Shown piece after piece: positions 11,594 through 24,558 of a stretch of DNA of 64,000 nt. Both the position numbers and the translations under genes were made by a program. The DNA is from Hydractinia symbiolongicarpus. Its lineage: Eukaryota; Cnidaria; Hydrozoa; Anthoathecata; Hydractiniidae. The stretch lies in the NCBI RefSeq assembly GCF_029227915.1, contig NC_079876.1:7256001-7320000 (forward strand). Direction: 5' to 3'. Under the pieces are notes generated by a model. The model saw only the letters and a list, made by a program, of their open reading frames with translations. It did not search any database and was not told where the DNA came from. Each line of letters begins with the position of its first letter. Position 1 is the stretch's first letter.

Positions 11594-13013
11594 TGCGTTT
11601 AGTGGTAAAAAAATAATATAAAAAATCGTTCGGGATATGAGTTTACTCCCTGGGTACTTTCTTTGTATACTTTTGTCTATACGGGTCGAGTCCGGGGTTT
11701 ACGGGAAATGGCGGGTTTTCGTTTTCCGGCGATTAAACTTCTTTTATTCAACGTCTCATCAAAAATGAAAACATTTTTGAAAACCACAAGTCTCATGCGT
11801 TTTAGTGGTGAAAAGATAATTTAAAAAATCGTTTTGGAAATGAGTTTACTCACAGGGTACTTTCTTTGTATACATTCGACTATACGGGCCAAGCCCGGGA
11901 TTTACGGGAAATCGTGGATTTTCGTTTGCTGGCGATTAAACCACTTTCATTAAGCGTCTCAGCAAAAATGAAAACATTTCTGAAAACTACAAGTCTCATG
12001 CGTTTTAGTGGTGAAAAAATAATTTAAAAAATCGTTCGGGAAATGAGTTTACTCCCTGGGTACTTTCTTTGTATACTTTGGACTATACGGGCCGAGTCCG
12101 GGGTTTACGGGAAATTGCGGGTTTTCGTTTGCCGGCGATTAAACTTCTTTTATTCAGTGTCTCATCAAAAATGAAAACATTTTTAAAAACTACAAGTCTC
12201 ATGCGTTGTAGTGGTGAAAAAATAATTAAAAAAATTGTTCGGGAAATGTGTTTACTCACAGGGTACTTTCTTTGTATACTTTTGACTATACGGGCCGAGT
12301 CCGGGGTTTACGGGAAATGGCGGGTTTTCGTTTGCCGGCGATTAAACTTCTTTTATTCAGCGTCTCATCAAAAATGAAAACATTTTTAAAAACTATAAGT
12401 CTCATGGGTTTTAGTGGTGAAATAATAATTTAAAAAATCGTTCGGGAAATGAGTTTACTCCCTGGGTACTTTCTTTGTATACTTTGGACTATACGGGCCG
12501 AGTCCGGGATTTACGGGAAATCGCGGATTTTCGTTTGAGGGCGATTAAACTTCTTTTATTCAGCGTCTCATCAAAAATGAAAACATTTTTGAAAACTACA
12601 AGTCTCATGCGTTGTAGTGGTGAAAAAATAATTTAAAAAATCGTTCGGAAAATGAGTTTACTCCTTGGGTACTTTCTTTGTATACTTTTGACTATACGGG
12701 CCGAGTCCGGGGTTTACGGGAAATTGCGGGTTTTCGTTTGCCGGCGATTAAACTTCTTTTATTCAGCGTCTCATCAAAAATGAAAACATTTTTAAAAACT
12801 ACAAGTCTCATGGGCTTTAGTGGTGAAATAATAATTTAAAAAATCTTTCGGAAAATGAGTTTACTCTATGGGTAATTTCTTTGTATACTTTTGACTATAC
12901 GGGTCGAGTCCGGGGTTTACGGGAAATAGCGGGTTTTCGTTTGCCGGCGATTAAACTTCTTTTATTCAGCGTCTCATCAAAAATGAAAACATTTTTAAAA
13001 ACTATAAGTCTCA
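11140..13013 (+). repeat. 9-mer HOR unit Y1, 1,874 bp
   Basis: 1,874 bp equals B (192) plus C (262) plus seven monomers. Y1 lacks the T2-like ACGAGCC monomer and part of the TTGGAC series found in X. It is repeated directly by Y2 with exact 1,874-bp spacing of landmarks. Confidence 0.88.
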
Positions 13014-13467
13014 TGGGTTTTAGTGGTGAAATAATAATTTAAAAAATCTTTCGGGAAATGAGTTTACATCCCGGGTACTTTCTTTACTATACGGGCCGAG
13101 TCCGGGATTTACGGGAAATCGCAGGTTTTCGTTTGCCGGCGATTAAACTTCTTTTATTCAGTGTCTCATCAAAAATGAAAACATTTTTGAAAACTACAAG
13201 TCTCATGCGTTTTAGTGGTGAAAAAAAAATTTAAAAAATCGTTCTGGAAATGAGTTTACTCCCTGGGTACTTAGTGGTGAAAATATAATTTAAAAAATTG
13301 TTCGGGAAATGAGTTTACTCCCGGGGTACTTTCTTTGTATACTTTTGACTATACGGGCCGAGTCCGGGATTTACGGGAAATCGCGGATTTTCGTTTGCCG
13401 GCGATTAAACTTCTTTTATTTAGCGTCCCATCAAATATGAAAATATTTTTGAAAACTACAAGTCTCA
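12811..13467 (+). repeat. A-B-C trimer 6 (left arm)
   Basis: A 12,811-13,013 (starts TGGGCTTTAG and has CTCTATGGGTAATTTC), B 13,014-13,205, C 13,206-13,467. Confidence 0.9.
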
Positions 13468-14887
13468 TGCGTTTAGTGGTAAAAAAATAATATAAAAAAT
13501 CGTTCGGGATATGAGTTTACTCCCTGGGTACTTTCTTTGTATACTTTTGTCTATACGGGTCGAGTCCGGGGTTTACGGGAAATGGCGGGTTTTCGTTTTC
13601 CGGCGATTAAACTTCTTTTATTCAACGTCTCATCAAAAATGAAAACATTTTTGAAAACCACAAGTCTCATGCGTTTTAGTGGTGAAAAGATAATTTAAAA
13701 AATCGTTTTGGAAATGAGTTTACTCACAGGGTACTTTCTTTGTATACATTCGACTATACGGGCCAAGCCCGGGATTTACGGGAAATCGTGGATTTTCGTT
13801 TGCTGGCGATTAAACCACTTTCATTAAGCGTCTCAGCAAAAATGAAAACATTTCTGAAAACTACAAGTCTCATGCGTTTTAGTGGTGAAAAAATAATTTA
13901 AAAAATCGTTCGGGAAATGAGTTTACTCCCTGGGTACTTTCTTTGTATACTTTGGACTATACGGGCCGAGTCCGGGGTTTACGGGAAATTGCGGGTTTTC
14001 GTTTGCCGGCGATTAAACTTCTTTTATTCAGTGTCTCATCAAAAATGAAAACATTTTTAAAAACTACAAGTCTCATGCGTTGTAGTGGTGAAAAAATAAT
14101 TAAAAAAATTGTTCGGGAAATGTGTTTACTCACAGGGTACTTTCTTTGTATACTTTTGACTATACGGGCCGAGTCCGGGGTTTACGGGAAATGGCGGGTT
14201 TTCGTTTGCCGGCGATTAAACTTCTTTTATTCAGCGTCTCATCAAAAATGAAAACATTTTTAAAAACTATAAGTCTCATGGGTTTTAGTGGTGAAATAAT
14301 AATTTAAAAAATCGTTCGGGAAATGAGTTTACTCCCTGGGTACTTTCTTTGTATACTTTGGACTATACGGGCCGAGTCCGGGATTTACGGGAAATCGCGG
14401 ATTTTCGTTTGAGGGCGATTAAACTTCTTTTATTCAGCGTCTCATCAAAAATGAAAACATTTTTGAAAACTACAAGTCTCATGCGTTGTAGTGGTGAAAA
14501 AATAATTTAAAAAATCGTTCGGAAAATGAGTTTACTCCTTGGGTACTTTCTTTGTATACTTTTGACTATACGGGCCGAGTCCGGGGTTTACGGGAAATTG
14601 CGGGTTTTCGTTTGCCGGCGATTAAACTTCTTTTATTCAGCGTCTCATCAAAAATGAAAACATTTTTAAAAACTACAAGTCTCATGGGCTTTAGTGGTGA
14701 AATAATAATTTAAAAAATCTTTCGGAAAATGAGTTTACTCTATGGGTAATTTCTTTGTATACTTTTGACTATACGGGTCGAGTCCGGGGTTTACGGGAAA
14801 TAGCGGGTTTTCGTTTGCCGGCGATTAAACTTCTTTTATTCAGCGTCTCATCAAAAATGAAAACATTTTTAAAAACTATAAGTCTCA
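13014..14887 (+). repeat. 9-mer HOR unit Y2, 1,874 bp
   Basis: This is a direct copy of Y1. The monomers at 12,069 and 13,943 and those at 12,248 and 14,122 are exactly 1,874 bp apart and read the same. Confidence 0.88.
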
Positions 14888-15341
14888 TGGGTTTTAGTGG
14901 TGAAATAATAATTTAAAAAATCTTTCGGGAAATGAGTTTACATCCCGGGTACTTTCTTTACTATACGGGCCGAGTCCGGGATTTACGGGAAATCGCAGGT
15001 TTTCGTTTGCCGGCGATTAAACTTCTTTTATTCAGCGTCTCATCAAAAATGAAAACATTTTTGAAAACTACAAGTCTCATGCGTTTTAGTGGTGAAAAAA
15101 AAAATTAAAAAATCGTTCCGGAAATGAGTTTACTCCCTGGGTACTTAGTGGTGAAAATATAATTTAAAAAATTGTTCGGGAAATGAGTTTACTCCCTGGG
15201 TACTTTCTTTGTATACTTTTGACTATACGGGTCGAGTCCGGGGTTTACGGGAAATAGCGGGTTTTCGTTTGCCGGCGATTAAACTTCTTTTATTCAGCGT
15301 CTCATCAAAAATGAAAACATTTTTGAAAACTACAAGTCTCA
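14685..15341 (+). repeat. A-B-C trimer 7 (left arm)
   Basis: A 14,685-14,887, B 14,888-15,079, C 15,080-15,341. C is followed by a T1 monomer beginning TGCGTTTTAGTGGGGAAA instead of the D start used after trimers 4-6 and 8. Confidence 0.9.
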
Positions 15342-16966
15342 TGCGTTTTAGTGGGGAAAAAAATAATTTAAAAAATCGTTCGGGAAATGAGTTTACTCCC
15401 TGGGTACTTTCTTTGTATACTTTTGTCTATACGGGTCGAGTCCGGGGTTTACGGGAAATGGCGGGTTTTCGTTTGCCGGCGATTAAACTTCTTTTATTCA
15501 ACGTCTCATCAAAAATGAAAACATTTTTGAAAACCACAAGTCTCATGCGTTTTAGTGGTGAAAAGATAATTTAAAAAATCGTTTTGGAAATGAGTTTACT
15601 CACAGGGTACTTTCTTTGTATACATTCGACTATACGGGCCAAGCCCGGGATTTACGGGAAATCGTGGATTTTCGTTTGCTGGCGATTAAACCACTTTCAT
15701 TAAGCGTCTCAGCAAAAATGAAAACATTTCTGAAAACTACAAGTCTCATGCGTTTTAGTGGTGAAAAAATAATTTAAAAAATCGTTCGGGAAATGTGTTT
15801 ACTCACAGGGTACTTTCTTTGTATACATTCGACTATACGAGCCAAGCCCGGGATTTACGGGAAATCGCGGGATTTCGTTAGCCGGCGATTAAACATCTTT
15901 CATTAAGCGTCTCATCAAAAATGAAAACATTTTTGAAAACTACAAGTCTCATGCGTTTTAGTGGTGAAAAAATAATTTAAAAAATCGTTCGGGAAATGAG
16001 TTTACTCCCTGGGTACTTTCTTTGTATACTTTGGACTATACGGGCCGAGTCCGGGATTTACGGGAAATCGCGGATTTTCGTTTGAGGGCGATTAAACTTC
16101 TTTTATTCAGCGTGTCATCAAAAATGAAAACATTTTTGAAAACTACAAGTCTCATGCGTTGTAGTGGTGAAAAAATAATTTAAAAAATCGTTCGGAAAAT
16201 GAGTTTACTCCTTGGGTACTTTCTTTGTATACTTTTGACTATACGGGCCGAGTCCGGGGTTTACGGGAAATTGAGGGTTTTCGTTTGCCGGCGATTAAAC
16301 TTCTTTTATTCAGTGTCTCATCAAAAATTAAAACATTTTTAAAAACTACAAGTCTCATGCGTTGAAGTGGTGAAAAAATAATTAAAAAAATCGTTCGGAA
16401 AATGAGTTTACTCCCTGGGTACTTTCTTTGTATACATTGGACTATACGGGCCGAGTCCGGGATTTACGGGAAATCGCGGATTTTCGTTTGAGGGCGATTA
16501 AACTTCTTTTATTCAGCGTGTCATCAAAAATGAAAACATTTTTGAAAACTACAAGTCTCATGCGTTGTAGTGGTGAAAAAATAATTTAAAAAATCGTTCG
16601 GAAAATGAGTTTACTCCTTGGGTACTTTCTTTGTATACTTTTGACTATACGGGCCGAGTCCGGGGTTTACGGGAAATTGAGGGTTTTCGTTTGCCGGCGA
16701 TTAAACTTCTTTTATTCAGTGTCTCATCAAAAATGAAAACATTTTTAAAAACTACAAGTCTCATGCGTTGAAGTGGTGAAAAAATAATTAAAAAAATCGT
16801 TCGGAAAATGAGTTTACTCCCTGGGTAATTTCTTTGTATACTTTTGACTATACGGGCCGAGTCCGGGGTTTACGGGAAATGGCGGGTTTTCGTTTGCCGG
16901 CGATTAAACTTCTTTTATTCAGCATCTCATCAAAAATGAAAACATTTTAAAAAACTATAAGTCTCA
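14888..16966 (+). repeat. 10-mer HOR unit X, 2,079 bp
   Basis: Same layout as X0 with ACGAGCCAAGCC at 15,838, exactly 5,827 bp (3,953 + 1,874) after the copy at 10,011. Rare private changes such as CAAAAATTAAAAC (about 10,495 and 16,322) are shared, which supports recent duplication. Confidence 0.87.
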
Positions 16967-17420
16967 TGGGTTTTAGTGGTGAAATAATAATTTAAAAAAT
17001 CGTTCGGGAAATGAGTTTACATCCCGGGTACTTTCTTTACTATACGGGCCGAGTCCGGGATTTACGGGAAATCGCAGGTTTTCGTTTGCCGGCGATTAAA
17101 CTTCTTTTATTCAGTGTCTCATCAAAAATGAAAACATTTTTGAAAACTACAAGTCTCATGCGTTTTAGTGGTGAAAAAAAAATTTAAAAAATCGTTCTGG
17201 AAATGAGTTTACTCCCTGGGTACTTAGTGGTGAAAATATAATTTAAAAAATTGTTCGGGAAATGAGTTTACTCCCGGGGTACTTTCTTTGTATACTTTTG
17301 ACTATACGGGCCGAGTCCGGGATTTACGGGAAATCGCGGATTTTCGTTTGCCGGCGATTAAACTTCTTTTATTTAGCGTCCCATCAAATATGAAAATATT
17401 TTTGAAAACTACAAGTCTCA
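16764..17420 (+). repeat. A-B-C trimer 8 (left arm)
   Basis: A 16,764-16,966, B 16,967-17,158, C 17,159-17,420, then a D-type start. Confidence 0.9.
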
Positions 17421-18840
17421 TGCGTTTAGTGGTAAAAAAATAATATAAAAAATCGTTCGGGATATGAGTTTACTCCCTGGGTACTTTCTTTGTATACTTT
17501 TGTCTATACGGGTCGAGTCCGGGGTTTACGGGAAATGGCGGGTTTTCGTTTTCCGGCGATTAAACTTCTTTTATTCAACGTCTCATCAAAAATGAAAACA
17601 TTTTTGAAAACCACAAGTCTCATGCGTTTTAGTGGTGAAAAGATAATTTAAAAAATCGTTTTGGAAATGAGTTTACTCACAGGGTACTTTCTTTGTATAC
17701 ATTCGACTATACGGGCCAAGCCCGGGATTTACGGGAAATCGTGGATTTTCGTTTGCTGGCGATTAAACCACTTTCATTAAGCGTCTCAGCAAAAATGAAA
17801 ACATTTCTGAAAACTACAAGTCTCATGCGTTTTAGTGGTGAAAAAATAATTTAAAAAATCGTTCGGGAAATGAGTTTACTCCCTGGGTACTTTCTTTGTA
17901 TACTTTGGACTATACGGGCCGAGTCCGGGGTTTACGGGAAATTGCGGGTTTTCGTTTGCCGGCGATTAAACTTCTTTTATTCAGTGTCTCATCAAAAATG
18001 AAAACATTTTTAAAAACTACAAGTCTCATGCGTTGTAGTGGTGAAAAAATAATTAAAAAAATTGTTCGGGAAATGTGTTTACTCACAGGGTACTTTCTTT
18101 GTATACTTTTGACTATACGGGCCGAGTCCGGGGTTTACGGGAAATGGCGGGTTTTCGTTTGCCGGCGATTAAACTTCTTTTATTCAGCGTCTCATCAAAA
18201 ATGAAAACATTTTTAAAAACTATAAGTCTCATGGGTTTTAGTGGTGAAATAATAATTTAAAAAATCGTTCGGGAAATGAGTTTACTCCCTGGGTACTTTC
18301 TTTGTATACTTTGGACTATACGGGCCGAGTCCGGGATTTACGGGAAATCGCGGATTTTCGTTTGAGGGCGATTAAACTTCTTTTATTCAGCGTCTCATCA
18401 AAAATGAAAACATTTTTGAAAACTACAAGTCTCATGCGTTGTAGTGGTGAAAAAATAATTTAAAAAATCGTTCGGAAAATGAGTTTACTCCTTGGGTACT
18501 TTCTTTGTATACTTTTGACTATACGGGCCGAGTCCGGGGTTTACGGGAAATTGCGGGTTTTCGTTTGCCGGCGATTAAACTTCTTTTATTCAGCGTCTCA
18601 TCAAAAATGAAAACATTTTTAAAAACTACAAGTCTCATGGGCTTTAGTGGTGAAATAATAATTTAAAAAATCTTTCGGAAAATGAGTTTACTCTATGGGT
18701 AATTTCTTTGTATACTTTTGACTATACGGGTCGAGTCCGGGGTTTACGGGAAATAGCGGGTTTTCGTTTGCCGGCGATTAAACTTCTTTTATTCAGCGTC
18801 TCATCAAAAATGAAAACATTTTTAAAAACTATAAGTCTCA
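16967..18840 (+). repeat. 9-mer HOR unit Y3, 1,874 bp
   Basis: This is a copy of Y2 at an offset of 3,953 bp: the monomers at 13,943 and 17,896, and at 14,122 and 18,075, match base for base in the parts compared. Confidence 0.88.
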
Positions 18841-19294
18841 TGGGTTTTAGTGGTGAAATAATAATTTAAAAAATCTTTCGGGAAATGAGTTTACATCCCG
18901 GGTACTTTCTTTACTATACGGGCCGAGTCCGGGATTTACGGGAAATCGCAGGTTTTCGTTTGCCGGCGATTAAACTTCTTTTATTCAGCGTCTCATCAAA
19001 AATGAAAACATTTTTGAAAACTACAAGTCTCATGCGTTTTAGTGGTGAAAAAAAAAATTAAAAAATCGTTCCGGAAATGAGTTTACTCCCTGGGTACTTA
19101 GTGGTGAAAATATAATTTAAAAAATTGTTCGGGAAATGAGTTTACTCCCTGGGTACTTTCTTTGTATACTTTTGACTATACGGGTCGAGTCCGGGGTTTA
19201 CGGGAAATAGCGGGTTTACGTTTGCCGGCGATTAAACTTCTTTTATTCAGCGTCTCATCAAAAATGAAAACATTTTTGAAAACTACAAGTCTCA
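18638..19294 (+). repeat. A-B-C trimer 9, last of the left arm
   Basis: A 18,638-18,840, B 18,841-19,032, C 19,033-19,294. It closes the X/Y domain and is followed by the ACGCACCCAGCC edge monomer, as trimer 3 is. Confidence 0.9.
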
Positions 19295-20712
19295 TGCGTT
19301 TTAGTGGGGAAAAAAATAATTTAAAAAATCGTTCGGGAAATGAGTTTACTCCCTGGGTACTTTCTTTGTATATTTTTGACTATACGCACCCAGCCGGGAT
19401 TTACGGGAAATCGTGGGTTTTCGTTTGCCGGCGATTAAACTTCTTTTATTCAGCGTTTCATCAAAAATGAAAACATTTTTAAAAACTACAAGTCTTATGC
19501 GTTTTAGTGGTGAAAAAATAATTTAAAAAATTGTTCTGGAAATGAGTTTACTCACAGGGTACTTTATTTGTATACATTCGACTATACGGGCCAAGCCCGG
19601 GATTTACGGAAATCGCGGGTATTCGTTTTCCGGCGATTAAACCTCTTTCATTAAGCGTCTCATCAAAAATGAAAACATTTTTGAAAATTACAAGTCTCAT
19701 GCGTTTTAGTGGTGAAAAAAAAATTTAAAAAATCGTTCGGGAAATGAGTTTACTCCCTGAGTACTTTCTTTGTATACATTCGACTATACGGGCAAAGCCC
19801 CGGATTCACGGGAAAACGCGGCATGTCGTTTGCCGTCGATTAAACCTCTTTCATTAAGCGTCTCATCAAAAATGAAAACATTTTTGAAAACTACAAGTCT
19901 CATGCGTTTTAGTGGTGAAAAAATAATTTAAAAAATCGTTCGGGAAATGGGTTTACTCCCGGGGTACTTTCTTTGTATACTTTTGACTATACGGGCCGAG
20001 TCCGGGATTTACGGGAAATCGCGGATTTTCGTTTGCCTGCGATTAAACTTCTTTTATTTAGCGTCTCATCAAATATAAAAATATTTTTGAAAACTACAAG
20101 TCTCATGTGTTTAGTGGTAAAAAAATAATATAAAAAATCGTTCGGGAAATGAGTTTACTCACAGAGTACTTTCTTTGTATACATTCGACTATACGGGCCA
20201 AGCCCGGGATTTACGGAAATCGCGGGTATTCGTTTTCCGGCGATTAAACCTCTTTCATTAAGCGTCTCATCAAAAATGAAAACATTTTTGAAAATTACAA
20301 GTCTCATGCGTTTTAGTGGTGAAAAAAAAATTTAAAAAATCGTTCGGGAAATGAGTTTACTCCCTGGGTACTTTCTTTGTATACATTCGACTATACGGGC
20401 CAAGCCCCGGATTTACGGGAAAACGCGGCATGTCGTTTGCCGGCGATTAAACCTCTTTCATTAAGCGTCTCATCAAAAATGAAAACATTTTTGAAAACCA
20501 CAAGTCTCGTGCGTTTTAGTGGTGAAAAGATAATTTAAAAAATCGTTTTGGAAATGAGTTTACTCACAGGGTACTTTCTTTGTATACAATTGACTATACG
20601 GGCCAAGCCCGGGATTTACGGGAAATCGTGGATTTTCGTTTGCTGGCGATTAAACCACTTTCATTAAGAGTCTCAGCAAAAATGAAAACATTTCTGAAAA
20701 CTACAAGTCTCA
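19295..20712 (+). repeat. Domain-edge and T2/T3/D monomers
   Basis: Seven monomers. The first (TGCGTTTTAGTGGGGAAA start) has ACGCACCCAGCC near 19,385. A T2 with GAAAATTACAAG, a T3 and a D monomer follow, in the same order as 2,175 to about 3,000 at an offset near 17,120. A second T2/T3 pair and T4 follow. Confidence 0.83.
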
Positions 20713-23546
20713 TGCGTTTTAGTGGTGAAAAAATAATTTAAAAAATCGTTCGGGAAATGTGTTTACTCACAGGGTACTTTCTTTGTATACATTCGACTAT
20801 ACGGGTCAAGCCCGGGATTTACGGAACTCGCGGGTATTCGTTTTCCGGCGATTATACCTCTTTCATTAAGCGTCTCATCAAAAATGAAAACATTTTTGAG
20901 AACTACAAGTCTCATGCGTTTTAGTGGTGAAAAAAAAATTTAAAAAATCGTTCGGGAAATGAGTTTACTCACTGGGTACTTTCTTTGTATACATTTGACT
21001 ATACGGACCAAGCCCCGGATTTACGGGAAAACGCGGCATGTCGTTTGCCGGCGATTAAACCTCTTTCATTAAGCGTCTCATCAAAAATGAAAACATTTTT
21101 GAAAAATACAAGTCTCATGCGTTTTAGTGGTGAAAAAATAATTTAAAAAATCGTTCGGGAAATGAGTTTACTCCCGGGGTACTTTCTTTGTATACTTTTG
21201 ACTATACGGGCCGCGTCCGGGATTTACGGGAAATCGTGGATTTTCGTTTGCCGGCGATTAAACTTCTTTTATTTAGCGTCCCATCAAATATGAAAATATT
21301 TTTAAAAACTACAAGTCTCATGCGTTTAGTGGTAAAAAAATAATATAAAAAATCGTTCGGGAAATGAGTTTACTCCCTGGGTACTTTCTTTGTATACTTT
21401 TGACTATACGGGTCGAGTCCGGGGTTTACGGGAAATGGCGGGTTTTCGTTTGCCGGCGATTAAACTCCTTTTATTCAGCGTCTCATCAAAAATGAAAACA
21501 TTTTCGAAAACTACAAGTCTCACGCGTTTTAGTGGTGAAAAAATAATTTAAAAAATCGTTCGGGAAATGTGTTTACTCACAGGGTACTTTCTTTGTATAC
21601 ATTCGACTATACGGGTCAAGCCCGGGATTTACGGAAATCGCGGGTATTCGTTTTCCGGCGATTAAACCTCTTTCATTAAGCGTCTCATCAAAAATGAAAA
21701 CATTTTTGAAAACTACAAGTCTCATGCGTTTTAGTGGTGAAAAAATAATTTAAAAAATCGTTCGGGAAATGAGTTTACTCCCGGGGTACTTTCTTTGTAT
21801 ACTTTCGACTATACGGGCCGCGTCCGGGATTTACGGGAAATCGTGGATTTTCGTTTGCCGGCGATTAAACTTCTTTTATTTAGCGTCCCATCAAATATGA
21901 AAATATTTTTAAAAACTACAAGTCTCATGCGTTTAGTGGTAAAAAAATAATATAAAAAATCGTTCGGGAAATGAGTTTACTCCCTGGGTACTTTCTTTGT
22001 ATACTTTTGACTATACGGGTCGAGTCCGGGGTTTACGGGAAATGGCGGGTTTTCGTTTGCCGGCGATTAAACTTCTTTTATTCAGCGTCTCATCAAAAAT
22101 GAAAACATTTTCGAAAACTACAAGTCTCACGCGTTTTAGTGGTGAAAAAATAATTTAAAAAATCGTTCGGGAAATGTGTTTACTCACAGGGTACTTTCTT
22201 TGTATACATTCGACTATACGGGTCAAGCCCGGGATTTACGGAAATCGCGGGTATTCGTTTTCCGGCGATTAAACCTCTTTCATTAAGCGTCTCATCAAAA
22301 ATGAAAACATTTTTGAAAACTACAAGTCTCATGCGTTTTAGTGGTGAAAAAAATATTTAAAAAATCGTTCGGGAAATGAGTTTACTCCCTGGGTACTTTC
22401 TTTGTATACATTCGACTATACGGACCAAGCCCCGGATTTACGGGAAAACGCGGCATGTCGTTTGCCGGCGATTAAACCTCTTTCATTAAGCGTCTCATCA
22501 AAAATGAAAACATTTTTGAAAAATACAAGTCTCATGCGTTTTAGTGGTGAAAAAATAATTTAAAAAATCGTTCGGGAAATGAGTTTACTCCCGTGGTACT
22601 TTCTTTGTATACTTTTGACTATACGGGCCGCGTCCGGGATTTACGGGAAATCGTGGATTTTCGTTTGCCGGCGATTAAACTTCTTTTATTTAGCGTCCCA
22701 TCAAATATGAAAATATTTTTAAAAACTACAAGTCTCATGCGTTTAGTGGTAAAAAAATAATATAAAAAATCGTTCGGGAAATGAGTTTACTCCCTGGGTA
22801 CTTTCTTTGTATACTTTTGACTATACGGGTCGAGTCCGGGGTTTACGGGAAATGGCGGGTTTTCGTTTGCCGGCGATTAAACTCCTTTTATTCAGCGTCT
22901 CATCAAAAATGAAAACATTTTCGAAAACTACAAGTCTCACGCGTTTTAGTGGTGAAAAAATAATTTAAAAAATCGTTCGGGAAATGTGTTTACTCACAGG
23001 GTACTTTCTTTGTATACATTCGACTATACGGGTCAAGCCCGGGATTTACGGAAATCGCGGGTATTCGTTTTCCGGCGATTAAACCTCTTTCATTAAGCGT
23101 CTCATCAAAAATGAAAACATTTTTGAAAACTACAAGTCTCATGCGTTTTAGTGGTGAAAAAATAATTTAAAAAATCGTTCGGGAAATGAGTTTACTCCCG
23201 GGGTACTTTCTTTGTATACTTTCGACTATACGGGCCGCGTCCGGGATTTACGGGAAATCGTGGATTTTCGTTTGCCGGCGATTAAACTTCTTTTATTTAG
23301 CGTCCCATCAAATATGAAAATATTTTTAAAAACTACAAGTCTCATGCGTTTAGTGGTAAAAAAATAATATAAAAAATCGTTCGGGAAATGAGTTTACTCC
23401 CTGGGTACTTTCTTTGTATACTTTTGACTATACGGGTCGAGTCCGGGGTTTACGGGAAATGGCGGGTTTTCGTTTGCCGGCGATTAAACTTCTTTTATTC
23501 AGCGTCTCATCAAAAATGAAAACATTTTCGAAAACTACAAGTCTCA
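20713..23546 (+). repeat. 7-mer HOR, two copies of 1,417 bp
   Basis: Copies are 20,713-22,129 and 22,130-23,546. The marker ACGGGTCAAGCCC occurs at 20,801, 21,611, 22,218 and 23,028, spacing 810, 607, 810. Each unit is therefore a 4-mer plus a 3-mer. A private CTCACGCG start replaces CTCATGCG at 21,521, 22,128, 22,938 and 23,545. Confidence 0.87.
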
Positions 23547-24558
23547 CGCGTTTTAGTGGTGAAAAAATAATTTAAAAAATCGTTCGGGAAATGTGTTTAC
23601 TCACAGGGTACTTTCTTTGTATACATTCGACTATACGGGTCAAGCCCGGGATTTACGGAAATCGCGGGTATTCGTTTTCCGGCGATTAAACCTCTTTCAT
23701 TAAGCGTCTCATCAAAAATGAAAACATTTTTGAAAACTACAAGTCTCATGCGTTTTAGTGGTGAAAAAAATATTTAAAAAATCGTTCGGGAAATGAGTTT
23801 ACTCCCTGGGTACTTTCTTTGTATACATTCGACTATACGGACCAAGCCCCGGATTTACGGGAAAACGCGGCATGTCGTTTGCCGGCGATTAAACCTTTTT
23901 CATTAAGCGTCTCATCAAAAATGAAAACATTTTTGAAAACTACAAGTCTCATGCGTTTAGTGGTAAAAAAATAATATAAAAAATCGTTCGGGAAATGAGT
24001 TTACTCCCTGGGTACTTTCTTTGTATACTTTTGACTATACGGGTCGAGTCCGGGGTTTACGGGAAATGGCGGGTTTTCGTTTGCCGGCGATTAAACTTCT
24101 TTTATTCAGCGTCTCATCAAAAATGAAAACATTTTCGAAAACTACAAGTCTCACGCGTTTTAGTGGTGAAAAAATAATTTAAAAAATCGTTCGGGAAATG
24201 TGTTTACTCACAGGGTACTTTCTTTGTATACATTCGGCTATACGGGTCAAGCCCGGGATTTACGGAAATCGCGGGTATTCGTTTTCCGGCGATTAAACCT
24301 CTTTCATTAAGCGTCTCATCAAAAATGAAAACATTTTTGAAAACTACAAGTCTCATGCGTTTTAGTGGTGAAAAAAATATTTAAAAAATCGTTCGGGAAA
24401 TGAGTTTACTCCCTGGGTACTTTCTTTGTATACATTCGACTATACGGACCAAGCCCCGGATTTGCGGGAAAACGCGGCATGTCGTTTGCCGGCGATTAAA
24501 CCTCTTTCATTAAGCGTCTCATCAAAAATGAAAACATTTTTGAAAACTACAAGTCTCA
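23547..24558 (+). repeat. 3-mer plus two monomers, with a hybrid monomer
   Basis: A further 607-bp piece follows the 7-mers. Near 23,900-23,960 a T3 monomer with its ordinary CATTAAGCGTCTC tail is followed by a D-style GCGTTTAGTGGTAAAAA start, which normally comes only after a D tail. This fits an unequal exchange between two monomers. Confidence 0.8.

Noticed and set aside
15209-15574. Longest open frame (121 codons) and about 40 others of 60-120 codons with similar MYTFDYTG-like products
   Set aside because: They are readings of the monomer itself. 203 is not a multiple of three, so frames change at each monomer, and starts and stops come and go with single variants. The same peptide appears from both arms because the arms are inverted. 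There is no codon-level conservation, ribosome site or non-repeat domain.
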